A stretch of 22,409 nt of DNA from Actinomycetota bacterium (GTDB lineage Bacteria; Actinomycetota; Acidimicrobiia; Acidimicrobiales; Microtrichaceae). The stretch is from assembly GCA_009700815.1 (NCBI GenBank), contig WLLG01000007.1:1-22409 (forward strand), in the 5' to 3' direction. Both the position numbers and the translations under genes were made by a program. Of the stretch, positions 15,336 to 22,409 are shown one piece after another; the stretch's first letter is position 1, and each line of letters starts with the position of its first letter. Under the pieces are notes generated by a model. The model saw only the letters and a program-made list of their open reading frames with translations. It was not told the DNA's origin and did not search any database.

Positions 15336-16652
15336 CTAGTCGGTACCGATAACTCGCAGCACGGACCCTACAGAGGTCACCGAATCCAAAGCGCTGAGCT
15401 CGTGCAAGGTAGCTCGCACGTCTGCTTCTCGTGCCGCATGGGTAATAAAGATCAGTCGGGCTGCACCTCTGTTGGGCTGTTGCTCTTGGGCGCCTTCTTC
15501 TAGGACTTCTTGCTCCATGGAATGGATCGAGACCCGATGGTCTCCGAATACGCCCGCAACAGCAGCTAGAACGCCCGGTTCGTCGCTCACTTCAAGGTTG
15601 ACGTAAAAGGGTGAGACCAGTTCATCTACCGGACGAAGATTCGCCTTTGCAAAGCTGCCATTACTCGCGTGGGTGCCCTTCAGCAGGTTTGCAGCAGCGT
15701 CGACAACATCTCCGAGTACTGCAGAAGCAGTTGGGTTTCCGCCTGCTCCTCGGCCGTAGAACATCAAGTCACCAACAGCCGCTCCCTGCACAAAGACTGC
15801 GTTGAAGCTGTCTCGAACCGAGGCCAGCGGGTGCTCGTTCGGAACCATTGCGGGGTGCACGCGAACAGCCACAGTGCCGTCGCTAAAGCGTTCAGCAATA
15901 GCGAGCAGTTTGACTACGTAGCCCAACCGGCGAGCAAACTCGATGTCCGTCTGCGTAACACCTGAGATCCCTTCGTGGTAGACGTCACCAGCAACAACGC
16001 GCACACCAAAGGCAATGGTCGCAATGATTGCTGCTTTCGCTCCGGCATCAAACCCTTCGACATCGGCTGTGGGGTCGCGCTCCGCATACCCCAAGCCCTG
16101 AGCCTCGGCCAACGCAGCGGAGTAAGCCCATCCTTCATCAGTCATCTTGGTGAGGATGTAGTTCGTGGTGCCGTTGACGATTCCCATCACTCGCGTGATG
16201 TCCTCGCCCACTAGTGACTCACGTAGTGGGCGGACAATTGGTACTCCCCCGGCTACAGCGGCTTCAAAGAGTAGGTCTACCCCGGCCTTGTCAGCCTCGG
16301 CGAACAATTCGGTTCCGATGTTGGCCAGCAGTTCTTTGTTGGCAGTGACCACTGCCTTTCCAGATGCCAGAGCTAGCGAGATCAATTCTCGTGCTGGCTC
16401 GATTCCACCGATCACCTCAACTATCAGGTTGATTTCTGGGTCTGCCACCACGCTGTGAGCATCCAAGGTAAGAACACCCGGATCAAGCAGAACTGCACGC
16501 TCTTTTGAGGTTGACCGAACTGCGACTTTTGTAACCCGCAACCGCAAGCCGGTGCGTTGTTCGATCTCAGGTCCGCGCAGCCTCAGAAGTTCGACTAATG
16601 CCGCACCTACGTTGCCGCAACCAAGCACTCCGATGTTCACCGTTTTTGCCAC
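15336..16652 (-). CDS. hom: Homoserine dehydrogenase with C-terminal ACT domain
   Basis: Hom reduces aspartate semialdehyde to homoserine, the branch point toward threonine and methionine. The 438 residues carry the nucleotide site IGVLGCGNVGAAL (7-19), TANKELLA (103-110), NGTTNYIL (160-167), GYAERDPTADVEGFDAGAK (188-206, with the catalytic-type Asp202 and Lys206) and a C-terminal ACT domain from about 350 (VNLEVSDEPGVLAAVAGVF). The ACT domain suggests threonine feedback control. It is the single-function form without aspartokinase. GTG at 16652 fits the conserved N-terminus. There is no Shine-Dalgarno, but TAGCCT ends six bases upstream, so a leaderless transcript is possible. lysA lies 111 bases upstream and thrC 10 bases downstream. 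Confidence 0.97.
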   Translation of the reverse strand: MAKTVNIGVLGCGNVGAALVELLRLRGPEIEQRTGLRLRVTKVAVRSTSKERAVLLDPGVLTLDAHSVVADPEINLIVEVIGGIEPARELISLALASGKAVVTANKELLANIGTELFAEADKAGVDLLFEAAVAGGVPIVRPLRESLVGEDITRVMGIVNGTTNYILTKMTDEGWAYSAALAEAQGLGYAERDPTADVEGFDAGAKAAIIATIAFGVRVVAGDVYHEGISGVTQTDIEFARRLGYVVKLLAIAERFSDGTVAVRVHPAMVPNEHPLASVRDSFNAVFVQGAAVGDLMFYGRGAGGNPTASAVLGDVVDAAANLLKGTHASNGSFAKANLRPVDELVSPFYVNLEVSDEPGVLAAVAGVFGDHRVSIHSMEQEVLEEGAQEQQPNRGAARLIFITHAAREADVRATLHELSALDSVTSVGSVLRVIGTD

Positions 16653-16658
16653 GTGCTG

Positions 16659-16664
16659 AGGCTA
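16659..16664 (-). promoter_or_regulatory. Candidate -10 box of a leaderless hom promoter
   Basis: TAGCCT on the minus strand ends six bases before the hom GTG, the same spacing as at the thiolase-like gene. No good -35 box is visible. The 111-base lysA-hom gap leaves room for an independent promoter. An imperfect stem around 16734-16756 follows the lysA stop. Confidence 0.35.
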
Positions 16665-16763
16665 CCGGCAACAGCAGGACTCACCCGAACTACTCACTCC
16701 GGCCTTGCAAGTGCGTGCTCCCTCGCCCCTGAGTGTGTGGCCTCGGTTTCAACGGAGCCAGCC

Positions 16764-18074
16764 CTAGCCAACGTCTGTCAGGAGCAGATCCTCGAGCGTC
16801 TCTCGGCGCACCACAAGACGAGCCTGGCCCTCAGCCACAAAAACCACAGCCGGCCGCAGAACCTTGTTGTAGTTCGACCCCATTGAATGCCCATATGCAC
16901 CAGTAACTGGCGTTGCGATGAGATCACCAACAGCTAGGTCTGCCGGGACGCGGCCTTCACGAACCAGCAGATCACCAGACTCACAATGCTTTCCGACTAG
17001 TCGAATTGGCATCTCCCTGCGGGCGTTCGCAGCCCGCGGCAGAAAGGTCTCATAGCCGCTGCCATATAGAACTGGTCGCGGGTTGTCACTCATACCGCCA
17101 TCCACCGAGACATAGGTCCGCACTCCAGGGATAAATTTGATGGTGCCGACGGTGTACAGGGTGAGGGCTGCAGATGCCGTAATCGCACGACCTGGCTCCA
17201 CGCTGATCTGAGCTGTGATGCCCTGCTCGCGACAGCTGCTCAGAATTGCAGTACCCCACTCGGTGATCGAGGGAGCATCATCGCCCTGCACATATGCCAC
17301 ACCGAGTCCGCCGCCCACTACGAGCTCTGGCAGACCACACTCCACTACGAAGGGGGCTACCGTGCTCAGCCCCTGCAGGAAGTTCTGAACGCTGAACACT
17401 TGGCTGCCGATGTGTAGGTGAATGCCCACCAGGTCCATGGCAATGCTGGCTGCAGCACGCTCCACGGCCTCCTCTGCTTGACCGGTGGACAGGGGGAACC
17501 CGAACTTGGAATCAAGATTCCCCGTCTGCACGTGTTCGTGCGTATGCACTTCAATTCCCGGGTTGATTCGCAACAGCACCTTGGGAGCCGCGCAGCCATC
17601 AGCCACTAGTGATTCGATGCGAGTCATCTCATCAAAGGAATCGACCACAATCCGGCCCACCCCCGCTTGCAGCGCCTGTTCGAGCTCTTCAGCGGACTTA
17701 TTGTTGCCATGCATTTCCAACGCATCTGCCGGAACTCCAGCTTGCAGAGCCACATGCATCTCGCCGCTGGTCGCAACGTCAAGACGCATGCCCTCTTCAT
17801 ATGCAAGACGCGCCATTGCTCGACATAGAAATGCCTTGGTGGCATAGATCGCACCACCGGGGCCGAACACCGAGATTGCCTCTCGGCAACGATTACGAAG
17901 TTGCGCCTCGTCATACACAAACAAGGGCGTACCAAAGCGGTCTGCAAGGCCGGCAAGGTCAACTCCACCGATTGAAAGTGCGCCGTCACCTGCAACAGAG
18001 GCGGTGTCGGACAACAAGTTAATGGGTAACGCGGAGTTTCGATGATCAGATTGGGTAGTCACTGGTTCTGTCAT
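16764..18074 (-). CDS. lysA: Diaminopimelate decarboxylase
   Basis: LysA is the last step of lysine synthesis: PLP-dependent decarboxylation of meso-diaminopimelate. The 436 residues are an alanine racemase-like barrel plus C-terminal beta domain. The PLP lysine is K80 in IYATKAF. HLHIGSQ (218-224), VVGGGLGV (251-258), SVEPGRAI (290-297) and the substrate-contact motif KHCESGDLL (361-369) are all present, as is YGSGYETF in place of the usual Y-H region near 336-343. ATG 18074 starts nine bases after the argS stop, so it is coupled to argS. The argS-lysA-hom-thrC order is common in actinobacteria. About 30 residues precede the conserved part, a little long but ordinary for this phylum. Confidence 0.96.
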   Translation of the reverse strand: MTEPVTTQSDHRNSALPINLLSDTASVAGDGALSIGGVDLAGLADRFGTPLFVYDEAQLRNRCREAISVFGPGGAIYATKAFLCRAMARLAYEEGMRLDVATSGEMHVALQAGVPADALEMHGNNKSAEELEQALQAGVGRIVVDSFDEMTRIESLVADGCAAPKVLLRINPGIEVHTHEHVQTGNLDSKFGFPLSTGQAEEAVERAAASIAMDLVGIHLHIGSQVFSVQNFLQGLSTVAPFVVECGLPELVVGGGLGVAYVQGDDAPSITEWGTAILSSCREQGITAQISVEPGRAITASAALTLYTVGTIKFIPGVRTYVSVDGGMSDNPRPVLYGSGYETFLPRAANARREMPIRLVGKHCESGDLLVREGRVPADLAVGDLIATPVTGAYGHSMGSNYNKVLRPAVVFVAEGQARLVVRRETLEDLLLTDVG

Positions 18075-18083
18075 GTCACAGGC

Positions 18084-19682
18084 TCACATCTGCTCGGGGG
18101 CGGTGACGCCCAAGAGGTCTAGTCCAACTCTGAGTCCGCTACCTGCCGCATCGGCCAAGAGCCACCTTGCCTGGCGAAGCCCATCTGGAGTCTCCTCGGA
18201 CAAAACGGGGCAGTCGTGATAGAAGCCATGCACAGCAGCGGCCAACTCACGCACCCAGGTTGTGATCTTGTGCGGGGCCCGGTCTCGTGCTGCAAGTTCC
18301 ACTACCTCTGGCAGCAGGTACAGCGCACGCAGAATCTCTAGTTCGCGCTCATGCACCAGAAGGCTGAGGTCCACATCTTGTGCAGCTCTCCGCTGGATTT
18401 TGCGCTCCGCTGCGACACGGCTGATCGAATGAATCCGAGCGTTCGCCATTTGCACGTAAAAGACTGGGTTCTCGTTCGACTGCGCGACGATCAGGTCTAA
18501 GTCCACTGTCTGAGGCGAGTCAACTGACTGCAGCAGGTAGGTCAAGCGCACGGCATCAACTCCCACATCATCGAGGAGATCCTCAAGTGTGATGAGGTTG
18601 CCGGAACGCTTCGAAATCTTGACTTCCTCGCCATCTTTTTCAAGCCGTACCAGCTGCGAGATGATCACTTCCAAGTCCGCCGGGTCATGGCCAAGTGACT
18701 GCACTGCAGCTTTCATGCGGGCAACGTAGCCATGGTGATCCGCTCCCCACACGTTGATAAGCAGATCGAACCCTCGATCAAACTTGTCTCGGTGATAAGC
18801 AATATCGGGAAGCAAATAGGTGAACTCCCCGTCACTCTTGACGAGGACGCGGTCTTTGTCATCGCCGTAGTCAGTTGAGCGAAGCCAGATCGCGCCTTCT
18901 GAGTCATCAACTACCCCGCGCTGGCGCAGGTCGCCGAGCGTGGTTGGGATTGCACCCCGATCTACCATTGATCGCTCAGAAAACCAGGTATCAAAGTGGA
19001 CGTTCAGGCGTTCAAGAACGGTGCGGGCGTCATCGAGTGCGCGGCGTTCACCCCATTCGAGCGGATCAGCGTCTTTAGGCATCTGCTCTGCCCAATCCCT
19101 GATGTATTGCCCGTTGTAGCCACCCTCGGGAAGTTCGCTGCCAAGCTTGCGAGCAGTAAGCGAGGCGGCAAAAGTGCGCATCTGAACTCCACGGTCATTG
19201 ATGTAGAACTCGCGCTCCACCTGATAGCCGGTGTAGCTCAGCAGGCGACCCAAACTGTCACCAAACACTGCACCGCGGGCATGCCCTGCGTGAACAGGTC
19301 CAGTCGGATTCGAGGAGACAAACTCAATCAGGACCTTCTGCCCGTGCCCGGTTTGGGAACGGCCGTAGGAATCACCAGCAGCGAGGACTTGTGGAATCAG
19401 TTCCTGCAGCCACGCCTCATCTAATCGAAAGTTCACGAATCCGGGGCCAGCAATCTCGACCGAAGTCACATGCGGAGGCAGGTTCTGGTTCAGAGAATCA
19501 ACCAACTGCTGAGCGAGTTCTCGTGGCGGGGTACCCGCTTTCTTTGCAGAAGTAAGAGCAATATTTGAAGAGAAATCCCCATGGTCGCGGCGCGCTGGTT
19601 GCTCCAAATGAATCTCGTCAGGTGAGTCGATTCCAAGCTCTGCAAGGGCAGAGGCAAGAGCAGAAGTGATCACAATGCGCAT
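18084..19682 (-). CDS. argS: Arginyl-tRNA synthetase
   Basis: ArgS is a class I synthetase that charges tRNA-Arg. The 532 residues include an N-terminal additional domain (RDHGDFSSNIALTSAKKAG), the HIGH motif as HAGH (131-134) in EFVSSNPTGPVHAGHARG, the KMSKS equivalent in VKISKRSGNLITLEDLL, and a DALR-type anticodon-binding helical domain (NARIHSISRVAAE, then KITTWVRELAAAVHGFYHDC). The length is slightly below the usual 550-590. ATG 19682 follows AAGG with five or six bases spacing. It heads the minus-strand run and is divergent from a tRNA-Arg gene 136 bases away, so enzyme and substrate genes share an upstream region that contains two inverted repeats. Confidence 0.97.
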   Translation of the reverse strand: MRIVITSALASALAELGIDSPDEIHLEQPARRDHGDFSSNIALTSAKKAGTPPRELAQQLVDSLNQNLPPHVTSVEIAGPGFVNFRLDEAWLQELIPQVLAAGDSYGRSQTGHGQKVLIEFVSSNPTGPVHAGHARGAVFGDSLGRLLSYTGYQVEREFYINDRGVQMRTFAASLTARKLGSELPEGGYNGQYIRDWAEQMPKDADPLEWGERRALDDARTVLERLNVHFDTWFSERSMVDRGAIPTTLGDLRQRGVVDDSEGAIWLRSTDYGDDKDRVLVKSDGEFTYLLPDIAYHRDKFDRGFDLLINVWGADHHGYVARMKAAVQSLGHDPADLEVIISQLVRLEKDGEEVKISKRSGNLITLEDLLDDVGVDAVRLTYLLQSVDSPQTVDLDLIVAQSNENPVFYVQMANARIHSISRVAAERKIQRRAAQDVDLSLLVHERELEILRALYLLPEVVELAARDRAPHKITTWVRELAAAVHGFYHDCPVLSEETPDGLRQARWLLADAAGSGLRVGLDLLGVTAPEQM

Positions 19683-19770
19683 GGTTACCTTGGTTACGTT
19701 GGTTGTCTGAACGGGTGGTTACTCGAGCCAGCGGTGGGGTGGCTGCTAGCGAATGGTAACGTCCGGTCCC

Positions 19771-19806
19771 TGAGTTCTCGTAACTCATTGTGGACCACCT
19801 AGGTGG
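19771..19806. repeat. Two inverted repeats between argS and tRNA-Arg
   Basis: TGAGTT-CTCGT-AACTCA (19771-19787) is a perfect 6-bp inverted repeat. CCACCTAGGTGG (19795-19806) is a perfect 12-base palindrome ending 12 bases before the mature tRNA. Both lie in the divergent promoter region, where an operator could affect either side. I could not place a convincing -35/-10 pair for either gene. On the argS side a 9-base tandem motif, GGTTACCTT-GGTTACGTT-GGTTG, abuts the start codon (19683-19705). Confidence 0.6.
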
Positions 19807-19818
19807 CCTACTCGCAAG

Positions 19819-19890
19819 GCCCTCGTAGCTCAGGGGATAGAGCATCGCCCTCCGGAGGCGTGTGCGCAGGTTCGAATCCTGCCGAGGGCA
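19819..19890 (+). tRNA. tRNA-Arg (anticodon CCG)
   Basis: The cloverleaf closes fully. The acceptor stem GCCCTCG pairs with CGAGGGC, with discriminator A at 19890. The D arm is GCTC...GAGC. The anticodon arm has the seven-base loop CTCCGGA with anticodon CCG at 19852-19854; only the outermost pair of that stem is a T-T mismatch. The T arm is GCAGG-TTCGAAT-CCTGC. The 3' CCA is not encoded (CAC does not follow as CCA). It reads the CGG codon. The M23 peptidase-like gene begins about 60 bases downstream and may share the transcript. Confidence 0.97.
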
Positions 19891-19950
19891 CAAATATCTG
19901 CAGCAGGATTGATCCTCAAGATTTCCTTCTTGATGCCCGATCTATCTGTG

Positions 19951-20628
19951 ATGCACTCCCCACAGCGCACAGCAAGAACCGCTCAACGGCCTGTCCGATC
20001 GAGCGCCACCGCTCTACTTGCCGTATTTGTCATCAGCTTTGTTGCAATGAGTTGTGCTGCCGCTCCGAGAAGCAGGATTTCGGCGGGTACCGGTTCGGCC
20101 ACGACCACACCACCTGTTGGGACAGAGACAGGGACTCCGTCACTTGTTCGGCCGATTACCTTTCCTGTTTCTGCCGGTGCGAGCTATAGCGACACCTTCG
20201 GTGCTCCACGCTCAGGTGGCCGCTCCCATGAGGGACAAGATCTCGTGAGCGCCAAGGGCACGCCCCTGCTTGCTGCTGTCAGCGGACGGATCACCCGGCT
20301 ACGCCATGACCTCAGCGGACTCTCTGGAAACTCACTAACGATTACTGCAGATGATGGGTGGAGTTATGTCTACATTCATCTCAACAACGACTCCCCGGGC
20401 ACAGACGACTCGGCAAACAGGTTCGAGTACGCATTCGCACCAGGACTGACACTCAATAAGCGAGTGGCTGCAGGCGAGTTGGTTGGGTTTCTTGGGGATT
20501 CCGGCAATGCCGAACAAACCGTTGCGCATCTGCACTTCGAGATCCATCAACCGGGCGGAGCAGTTATCAACGCGTTCGCAAGCCTGCGAGCAGCTAGCAC
20601 TGCACCTGCAATTCCTCGAACCTGGTAG
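19951..20628 (+). CDS. Exported M23 family peptidase-like protein
   Basis: This is a LytM/M23 metallopeptidase-type protein, expected to cut peptidoglycan peptide bridges outside the membrane or act as a wall-binding partner. From ATG 19951 it has 225 residues. A basic stretch leads to a hydrophobic signal (ALLAVFVISFVAMSCAA) whose Cys35 could be a lipidation site, though the A-M-S-C box is not ideal. A Thr/Pro/Gly-rich linker follows. The M23 domain has the zinc-ligand motifs HEGQD (His93, Asp97) and AHLHFEIH (His193, His195), plus VYIHL and GFLGDSGNA. All ligands appear intact. In-frame starts at 19909 (TTG) and 19933 (ATG) would lengthen the N-terminus; none has a good ribosome site. It is convergent with the LCP gene, nine bases apart. 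Confidence 0.88.
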   Translation: MHSPQRTARTAQRPVRSSATALLAVFVISFVAMSCAAAPRSRISAGTGSATTTPPVGTETGTPSLVRPITFPVSAGASYSDTFGAPRSGGRSHEGQDLVSAKGTPLLAAVSGRITRLRHDLSGLSGNSLTITADDGWSYVYIHLNNDSPGTDDSANRFEYAFAPGLTLNKRVAAGELVGFLGDSGNAEQTVAHLHFEIHQPGGAVINAFASLRAASTAPAIPRTW

Positions 20629-20637
20629 GAACAGGAG

Positions 20638-22161
20638 TTAGGGGCAGGAGGTGCCTTCTGGTGGCACGCCTGGCTTCCAGCCAGGCTCGGTTGTTGTAGG
20701 CGTAGCTGCTGCCTCAGGAGTTCCTCCTGCGGCAGGAGCAGCCGGGGCAACCGCTGGAGGTGTTGCAGATTTGTCAGGTTCTGACACCCGCAAAAAGTCA
20801 GCTCCAAGGGTGACCTGCACACTGCCCGAGGCCAACTTCTTATCTTCTTTCAACTCTGGCGCTGCCGAGATCCAAGGAGCCACCAGTTCTGCCATTCGCC
20901 GCTGACCCTTGGGGTAAGCAATCACCGTATGAGGCACCGTTTTGTCCGAGGGTTCCACCGCACCCTCAATGAAACCGCCCGTGATCAGAACAAAGCTCAC
21001 CCGTCGAGCTTGGCCTTCCTTGCCAGAGGCGTTCACAACTGTCACCGTCACCTCGTCTACCGAGGGCGGCGGAGCGGTTGTCGTCGTTACTGCCGCTGCT
21101 ACTGCTGTGCCGCGAAACAGGTCCAGTACAGGCTGCGCTGCTGCGTCATCAACCAATACCACTGCAGCGCCGCCATCCGTGCGAAACGGAACCACGGGCA
21201 GGCTGTGGGTCTGCAGGCGTTCGGGATCGAAGCTCGAGAATCTCTTTCCGAGAGCAACGAGATCGCCCGTGCCAAGCGAATCATCAAGTTTGACTGAACC
21301 AAGACCAGCATCGACTAGTGACTTCAACGTGCCCACGTTGTTCAGACCCAGAGTCTGGGCCTTGGCTAGAGCTGCCCGGGTGAGCAACTGCTGCCGAGTC
21401 ATTCGTCCAAGATCCCCTGTTGGGTCAGACACCCACTTCACGCCGTTATTCCACTCAAGATGCCGTGAACGAGCGAATGCCAGTCCATTCTGGCCGTCAA
21501 GAACATGACAGCCCTTGACGCCAATTTCGAGCCCAGAATTGCCGTCCCGGACAGGGTGATCGAAATACATCGGCACTCCGCCGATGGCTTCTACTAGGGA
21601 CTGAAATCCCGAAAAGTCCACCTCTACAAAGTGATTGATTGGTATCCCCAGAGATTCCTGAACGGTGTCGACGACTGCTTGGGTTGACTGCGCATAGGCC
21701 GAATTGATTCTCTGCTTGGAGTCTTTGCCTGAGATCGGGACCCACAGATCACGCGGTACCGACAGCAGGTCAATGCGATCGCTACCGGGGTCGATCCGAG
21801 CGATGAGCAGACTGTCTGCACGCTGACCTGTAGGAGCATCCTTCCCCAGCATGCCGCCGGCCCCGGGGTCACCTTCTTCAATATCGGCACGGCTGTCAGA
21901 ACCCACGATGAGCACGTTCATTGGTTCGGTAGGGCTATTGACTTCGGCCAGGTTGAGATCAACTCGCTGGATCTTCGAGAAACTCCACAGCCCCCAAGCC
22001 GCACCAGCGCCAAGTACAACCCCTATGAACAAGAGTCCAGCTAGGCCAGCAGCGGCAATTCTCTTCGGTGTGGACCATCCTGGAGAGCCTTTGGGGGTCC
22101 GTCGAACTACCCGATACTCACCGGTGTCTTCGGAATCAGGGTTCATCGGGGGAGGAGTCAC
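20638..22161 (-). CDS. LytR-CpsA-Psr (LCP) family cell-wall polymer ligase
   Basis: LCP proteins are membrane-anchored and transfer lipid-linked polymers such as teichoic acid or arabinogalactan to peptidoglycan. The 507 residues have a short cytoplasmic N-terminus, one membrane helix (about 35-58), an LCP domain with VLIVGSDSR (83-91), RADSLLIARID (114-124), SVPRDLWVPI (134-143) and RINSAYA (151-157), then a LytR_C domain (VTVTVVNASGKEGQARRVSF region) and a Pro/Ala/Thr-rich tail. The Arg and Asp residues that bind the pyrophosphate lipid are present. The start is GTG at 22161; ATG at 22146 is an alternative five codons in, and neither has a Shine-Dalgarno. WecA, encoded in the same window, makes the kind of lipid-linked primer whose polymer LCP enzymes attach. 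Confidence 0.95.
   Translation of the reverse strand: MTPPPMNPDSEDTGEYRVVRRTPKGSPGWSTPKRIAAAGLAGLLFIGVVLGAGAAWGLWSFSKIQRVDLNLAEVNSPTEPMNVLIVGSDSRADIEEGDPGAGGMLGKDAPTGQRADSLLIARIDPGSDRIDLLSVPRDLWVPISGKDSKQRINSAYAQSTQAVVDTVQESLGIPINHFVEVDFSGFQSLVEAIGGVPMYFDHPVRDGNSGLEIGVKGCHVLDGQNGLAFARSRHLEWNNGVKWVSDPTGDLGRMTRQQLLTRAALAKAQTLGLNNVGTLKSLVDAGLGSVKLDDSLGTGDLVALGKRFSSFDPERLQTHSLPVVPFRTDGGAAVVLVDDAAAQPVLDLFRGTAVAAAVTTTTAPPPSVDEVTVTVVNASGKEGQARRVSFVLITGGFIEGAVEPSDKTVPHTVIAYPKGQRRMAELVAPWISAAPELKEDKKLASGSVQVTLGADFLRVSEPDKSATPPAVAPAAPAAGGTPEAAATPTTTEPGWKPGVPPEGTSCP
20651..20686 (+). terminator. Two hairpins downstream of the M23 gene
   Basis: GTGCC-TTCTGGT-GGCAC begins at 20651, and GCCTGGC-TTCCA-GCCAGGC spans 20668-20686 (7 perfect pairs). 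They follow the M23 stop by about 20 bases and lie inside the 3' end of the convergent LCP gene. The second stem is followed by TCGGTTGTTGT, a weak T-rich tail, so it may end the plus-strand transcript. Confidence 0.45.
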
Positions 22162-22205
22162 AAGGAGAATCGCAGCAAACGTTAGCGAGGCAATTCCCGC
22201 AGAAT

Positions 22206-22234
22206 TTGCTAGGAATTGTAAGGGAATTTGTCAA
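22206..22234 (-). promoter_or_regulatory. Candidate promoter of the LCP gene
   Basis: A perfect TTGACA -35 (22229-22234, minus strand) is followed after 17 bases by TAGCAA (22206-22211), a partial -10. The start codon is about 45 bases further. Inverted copies AATTCCC (22192-22198) and GGGAATT (22222-22228) flank the -10 box. GGAATTGT and GGAATTTGT stand as direct repeats, so an operator is possible. Confidence 0.45.
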
Positions 22235-22294
22235 TCACAGTTTAGTAGCTGTGAACACCACTTTGGTGAGACCCTCGGCCCGAGCAGGCAGGTT

Positions 22295-22320
22295 CCTCAG
22301 CTTTGAGGAGTCCCCTGAGG
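22295..22320 (-). terminator. Weak hairpin after the acyl-CoA dehydrogenase
   Basis: CCTCAG (22295-22300) pairs with CTGAGG (22315-22320). A competing TCCTC-AAAGCT-GAGGA stem overlaps it (both on the minus strand). It lies 15 bases beyond the acyl-CoA dehydrogenase stop. There is no T-run, so the terminator role is tentative. Confidence 0.35.
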
Positions 22321-22334
22321 GATTGAGAGAGGCT

Positions 22335-22409
22335 TTAGCTGGACTTCGTCTCAACCTTTGGCTCACGCGGAAGCCCGAGCACCTTCTCTCCGACGATGTT
22401 GCGTTGAAT
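22335..22409 (-). CDS. Acyl-CoA dehydrogenase, last 24 codons (partial)
   Basis: Reading inward from the window edge on the minus strand, the 24 codons before TAA (22335-22337) give IQRNIVGEKVLGLPREPKVE then TKSS. This is the typical C-terminal end of acyl-CoA dehydrogenases (IQRNIIAERVLGLPR-type), flavoenzymes of fatty-acid beta-oxidation. The frame is open through the window edge, so the catalytic part lies outside. Substrate type cannot be told. It is on the same strand as the LCP gene, 173 bases upstream of that gene's start. Confidence 0.8.
   Translation of the reverse strand: MQRNIVGEKVLGLPREPKVETKSS

Noticed and set aside
19891..19950. c-di-AMP (ydaO-type) riboswitch before the M23 gene
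   Set aside because: Such elements often precede actinobacterial wall peptidase genes, but only about 60 bases separate the tRNA from the gene, too short for the motif.
1..22409. CRISPR array, insertion sequence, prophage or toxin-antitoxin system
   Set aside because: No spaced direct repeats, transposase or integrase motifs, terminal inverted repeats or small paired toxin-like genes were found on either strand.

Overview
The window is a bacterial chromosome segment that looks like Actinomycetota. The signs are a medium-high GC content (estimated by eye in the mid 50s), many GTG and TTG starts, a Rho factor with a long disordered N-terminal insert, a zinc-free L31, a WecA/LCP cell-envelope set, and the gene order argS-lysA-hom-thrC-(kinase)-rho-rpmE-prfA-prmC. 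The unnamed gene between rpmE and prfA reminds me of proteins seen at that place in Acidimicrobiia. That placement is from memory and tentative. I see no mobile element, phage, CRISPR array or rRNA, and no gene-free stretch longer than 300 bases.

Layout. Bases 1-367 hold the end of a D-aminoacylase-like amidohydrolase (+). Bases 416-3492 hold a minus-strand operon read rpiB-glyA-wecA. Bases 3638-6812 hold a three-gene accessory block: a thiolase-like protein (+), a single-domain cyclic-nucleotide-binding protein (-) and a zinc alcohol dehydrogenase (+), closed by a near-perfect 45-base hairpin. Bases 6862-19682 form a long minus-strand run of core genes. In transcription order these are argS, lysA, hom, thrC, an apgM-like putative homoserine kinase, rho, rpmE, an unknown protein, prfA and prmC. 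A tRNA-Arg(CCG) lies head-to-head with argS and is followed by an M23 peptidase-like gene (+). The window ends with a LytR-CpsA-Psr protein (-) and the last codons of an acyl-CoA dehydrogenase (-).

How the genes fit together. lysA, hom, thrC and the apgM-like gene cover the lysine and threonine ends of the aspartate pathway; the apgM-like protein sits where homoserine kinase is needed. rho, rpmE, prfA and prmC serve transcription and translation termination. prmC modifies the RF1 made by prfA, and the two are translationally coupled. wecA, the LCP protein and the M23 protein all concern the cell wall and its secondary polymers. rpiB and glyA are housekeeping metabolism.

This is mostly an ordinary core region. 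The best leads are the uncharacterised protein coupled to prfA, the apgM-like stand-in for ThrB, the repeat-bearing acidic tail on L31, the thiolase-like protein without the usual cysteines, and a set of apparently leaderless promoters.
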